Position numbers and translations under genes: made by a program. A stretch of 8,439 bases of DNA from an uncultured Actinomycetes bacterium (lineage in GTDB: Bacteria; Actinomycetota; Acidimicrobiia; Acidimicrobiales; Ilumatobacteraceae), in contig CAIOHI010000017.1 in assembly GCA_903858075.1 (NCBI GenBank), positions 1 through 8,439 on the forward strand. Reading direction: 5' to 3'. The notes beneath the pieces are model-generated. The model saw only the letters and a list, made by a program, of their open reading frames with translations, was not told where the DNA came from and did no database searches. This document shows, piece after piece, positions 6,485 through 8,439 of the stretch. Position 1 is the first letter of the stretch, and every line of letters starts with the position of its first letter.

Positions 6485-6564
6485 GTCGGGCTGAAAGACC
6501 GGAGCCAGCAGGCCCCAGCCCGGGTACTTTCCCTTTATATCGACAGTTCCCGAAAGGCTCCTCC
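6485..6564 (+). ncRNA. Structured ahcY 5' leader, candidate cis-regulatory RNA
   Basis: The spacer can fold into an outer stem TCGGGCT (6486-6492) with AGCCCGG (6517-6523; outermost pair U-G), an eight-base 5' bulge (6493-6500), and an inner stem GGAGCC (6501-6506) with GGCCCC (6511-6516; one A-C mismatch) closed by loop AGCA. GGAGCC is also a perfect complement of GGCTCC at 6556-6561, which overlaps the end of the ahcY ribosome binding site (6552-6557). Two mutually exclusive pairings, one masking the ribosome site, are the classic layout of a translational switch, and SAH-responsive riboswitches upstream of ahcY are known in other bacteria. I do not recognise the conserved core of the SAH riboswitch or of SAM-I/SAM-IV, so this may be a different element, a Trm112 gene terminator, or chance in a GC-rich spacer. 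The ligand, if any, is unknown. Confidence 0.38.
6552..6557 (+). promoter_or_regulatory. Ribosome binding site of ahcY
   Basis: GAAAGG ends seven bases before the ATG at 6565, a good spacing for a Shine-Dalgarno-like site. It is the clearest ribosome binding site among the gene starts in the window, which suggests that ahcY, unlike its neighbours, is translated from a leadered mRNA. Confidence 0.6.
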
Positions 6565-8022
6565 ATGTCTACAAATAGCTCCTTTGCAAAACGCGGTGAT
6601 TTCCGTGTTGCAGATCTTGCGCTTGCACCATTTGGTCGCAAGGAAATTCATCTTGCCGAACACGAAATGCCAGGCCTTCGCGCACTGCGCAAAGAGTTCG
6701 GGCCGACAAAGCCATTGAAGGGTTGCCGCATTTCTGGTTCATTGCACATGACCATTCAGACCGCAGTCCTCATTGAGACCCTTGTAGAGCTGGGCGCAGA
6801 AGTGCGTTGGGCAAGTTGCAATATTTTCTCTACTCAAGACCATGCAGCCGCTGCAGTAGTAGTTGGTCCTAATGGCACAGCAGAAGACCCACAGGGTGTT
6901 CCTTGTTATGCATGGAAGGGCGAAACTCTTGAAGAGTATTGGTGGTGCACCGATCAGATGATGACTTGGCCCGATGGCGATGGCCCAAACATGATTCTCG
7001 ACGACGGTGGCGACGCAACCATGCTCGTCCACAAAGGCGTGGAGTTTGAAAAATCGGGAGTTGTTCCCGACCCCACCTCGGCATCAAACCCCGAGTTCGC
7101 CATTGTGCTCGGCTTGTTGCAGCGCAGTTTGAAGTCGGAGCCACAAAAGTGGACCACTATGGCCAAAGGCATTAAGGGTGTTACCGAAGAAACCACCACA
7201 GGTGTAAAGCGCTTGTACAAAATGTCAGAGAATAATGAACTTTTGTTCCCTGCTATCAACGTGAACGACAGTGTGACCAAGAGTAAATTCGACAACCTCT
7301 ACGGTTGTCGCCATTCACTCATTGACGCCATCAACCGCGCTACCGACGTCATGATTGCCGGAAAGCTCGCAGTTGTATGTGGTTACGGTGACGTAGGTAA
7401 GGGTTGTGCCCAAAGCTTGCGCGGTCAAGGTGCACGAGTCATCGTCACAGAAATTGACCCCATCAACGCATTGCAGGCAGCAATGGAAGGGTATGAAGTC
7501 AATACTCTCGAATCTGTTGTCGGGCAAGCAGATATTTTTGTTACTGCAACAGGCAACGAAGCCATTATTGACGTGACACACATGTCAAAAATGAAACACA
7601 ATGCCATTGTGTGCAACATTGGCCACTTCGATAACGAAATCGACATGGCTGGTTTAGCTCGCAGCGGTGCAACGCGCGATGAGTTGAAAGCCGGCACAGA
7701 CCTGTGGTCATTCCCCGATGGCCATGCCGTCATTGTTTTGGCAGAAGGTCGTTTGGTGAACTTGGGTTGCGCAACAGGTCACCCAAGCTTTGTAATGAGC
7801 TGCTCGTTCACCAACCAAGTCATTGCCCAAATTGAGTTGTTCAACTACACCGAAAAGTACCCACTTGGTGTGTACGTTTTGCCAAAAAAACTCGATGAGA
7901 AAGTTGCTGCATTGCATCTCGATGCACTCGGTGTTGTGCTCACGCAGATGAACGATGTTCAGGCTGAATACTTGGGTATCGACCCAGCGGGCCCATTCAA
8001 GCCAGAGAACTACCGCTACTAA
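6565..8022 (+). CDS. ahcY: S-adenosylhomocysteine hydrolase (adenosylhomocysteinase)
   Basis: This 485-residue cytosolic NAD-dependent enzyme splits S-adenosylhomocysteine into adenosine and homocysteine, relieving product inhibition of SAM-dependent methyltransferases and returning homocysteine to the methionine cycle. Hallmarks are complete: LHMT with H61, NMILDDGGD with D146/D147, TEETTTGV with E208/E209, TKSKFDN with K239, D243 and N244 (equivalent to human K186, D190, N191), NAD-binding GYGDVGKG (273-280), and the C-terminal KPENYRY that reaches into the partner subunit's NAD site. It is longer than the 432-residue human enzyme, mainly through the insertion around residues 155-200 common in bacterial and plant forms. 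The start is fixed by the GAAAGG site seven bases upstream and the typical N-terminal FRVADLALAPFGR shortly after. It may have its own promoter and regulatory leader. It converges on the YczE-type gene with nine bases between stop codons. Confidence 0.97.
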   Translation: MSTNSSFAKRGDFRVADLALAPFGRKEIHLAEHEMPGLRALRKEFGPTKPLKGCRISGSLHMTIQTAVLIETLVELGAEVRWASCNIFSTQDHAAAAVVVGPNGTAEDPQGVPCYAWKGETLEEYWWCTDQMMTWPDGDGPNMILDDGGDATMLVHKGVEFEKSGVVPDPTSASNPEFAIVLGLLQRSLKSEPQKWTTMAKGIKGVTEETTTGVKRLYKMSENNELLFPAINVNDSVTKSKFDNLYGCRHSLIDAINRATDVMIAGKLAVVCGYGDVGKGCAQSLRGQGARVIVTEIDPINALQAAMEGYEVNTLESVVGQADIFVTATGNEAIIDVTHMSKMKHNAIVCNIGHFDNEIDMAGLARSGATRDELKAGTDLWSFPDGHAVIVLAEGRLVNLGCATGHPSFVMSCSFTNQVIAQIELFNYTEKYPLGVYVLPKKLDEKVAALHLDALGVVLTQMNDVQAEYLGIDPAGPFKPENYRY

Positions 8023-8031
8023 ACAACAGAG

Positions 8032-8439
8032 TTACATTTCGAGTGCTTGCCCTGTCGCTGATTCGTTCAGCGACGGGGACATGCGCAATGCGAGCAGTGC
8101 TTTTTGTACGAGTGGCCCAATGCCAAAGGCAAAGACAAAAGTTCCGAGCCCTATTGAGCCACCCAGAAAGAGTCCGACCACTAGCACCACAATTTCAACA
8201 GTGGTGCGGGCGAGGCGAATTGAGATACCAAAGCGCTTGTTGAGGCCGAGCATGAGGCCATCTCGCGGTCCCGACCCAAGTTCTGCGCCAATGTACAGCC
8301 CTGAGCCAAATGCAATAAAGAGCATTCCTGCAATGAGATATGCCACGCGAGCAACGATGAGGTTGGAGTCGGGAAGTAGGCCTTCCATCACGTTTTCAAC
8401 GAGTCCAATTTGAACGGCGTTCATAATTGTGCCAATGCC
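8032..8439 (-). CDS. YczE/YitT-family integral membrane protein (partial; N-terminus beyond right edge)
   Basis: This is the C-terminal part (135 codons plus stop) of a membrane protein of the YczE/YyaS/YitT group, whose function and substrate are not established. The visible part has about four hydrophobic segments and the family's glycine-rich motifs: GIGT near the edge, the signature ELGSGPRDGLMLGL between the second and third segments (compare the GxGPwD of the family), and SIGLGTFVFAFGIGPLVQ before the short hydrophilic C-terminus. ATG 8424 opens the visible frame, but the frame continues open to the edge and GIGTIMNA reads like family sequence, so the true start lies beyond 8439. It is convergent with ahcY and not functionally linked to it by anything visible. 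Its last 15 or so codons contain a strong hairpin. Confidence 0.85.
   Translation of the reverse strand, partial: GIGTIMNAVQIGLVENVMEGLLPDSNLIVARVAYLIAGMLFIAFGSGLYIGAELGSGPRDGLMLGLNKRFGISIRLARTTVEIVVLVVGLFLGGSIGLGTFVFAFGIGPLVQKALLALRMSPSLNESATGQALEM
8050..8078. terminator. Strong hairpin, candidate bidirectional terminator in the end of the YczE-type gene
   Basis: Arms CCCTGTCGCTGA (8050-8061) and TCAGCGACGGGG (8067-8078) pair over 12 bp with a single U-G wobble and a five-base loop. The hairpin begins 28 bases after the ahcY stop and ends 16 bases before the stop of the opposing gene, whose codons for SPSLNESATG it contains. No U-tract follows on either strand, so it is not a canonical Rho-independent terminator; U-poor hairpin terminators have been proposed for high-GC actinobacteria. 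It could alternatively protect the 3' end of the ahcY transcript. Confidence 0.55.

Noticed and set aside
6485..6564. A known SAH or SAM riboswitch in the ahcY leader
   Set aside because: The conserved sequence cores I know for the SAH riboswitch and for SAM-I and SAM-IV are not visible. I kept only the weaker claim of a structured leader.
7955..8413. A 152-codon plus-strand frame after ahcY
   Set aside because: It starts inside ahcY in another frame and runs antisense to the YczE-type gene, whose glycine-rich family motifs are clear. Its Ser/Pro/Arg-rich translation is a shadow.
1..8439. A novel defence, mobile or biosynthetic system
   Set aside because: All genes fall into housekeeping or common membrane families; I see no direct repeats, transposase, integrase, toxin-antitoxin pair, CRISPR-like array or obvious compositional island. 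The undescribed parts are the function of DUF3499 and the GT-C-like protein and the non-coding elements listed.

Overview
The window looks like ordinary chromosomal DNA of an actinobacterium (Actinomycetota) with a middling GC content (about half by eye). The strongest lineage marker is a DUF3499 protein, a small Cys-rich family that is essentially actinobacterial, close to a ManB-type phosphomannomutase, a Trm112-like protein and S-adenosylhomocysteine hydrolase; these genes cluster in many actinobacteria. Moderate GC and several apparently leaderless genes would fit an aquatic Acidimicrobiia-like organism, but the class is inference.

Layout. Bases 1-1332 (minus strand) hold the first 444 codons of the membrane AAA+ protease FtsH; its C-terminal part, including the zinc site, lies beyond the left edge. 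A 72-bp divergent intergenic region (1333-1404) carries a -10-like hexamer for each flanking gene and an inverted repeat between them. To its right a plus-strand series runs to 8022: DUF3499 (1405-1635), a CPBP-family intramembrane protease (about 1592-2359), a large polytopic membrane protein with a C-terminal extracytoplasmic domain (2399-4831), phosphomannomutase (4839-6200), a Trm112-like protein (6236-6475), an 89-nt structured spacer (6476-6564) and ahcY (6565-8022). A YczE/YitT-type membrane protein converges from the right edge on the minus strand (stop at 8032); its last codons form a strong hairpin that probably ends transcription from one or both sides.

How the genes may work together. 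Phosphomannomutase supplies mannose-1-phosphate (or glucose-1-phosphate) for sugar nucleotides, and the membrane protein seven bases upstream has the layout of a GT-C-like glycosyltransferase, so the pair may serve cell-surface glycan synthesis. The Trm112-like protein belongs to a family whose best-known members activate SAM-dependent methyltransferases, and AhcY removes the SAH that such enzymes produce, so the right half has a methylation theme. FtsH and the CPBP protein are both membrane proteases.

I see no mobile element, CRISPR array, tRNA or rRNA gene. The points most worth a second look are non-coding: the ahcY leader, whose fold can compete with the ribosome binding site; the repeated hexamer-N6-ATG arrangement; and the terminator-like hairpin inside the end of the YczE-type gene. 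Apart from the 72-bp and 89-bp spacers, all intergenic gaps are under 50 bp.
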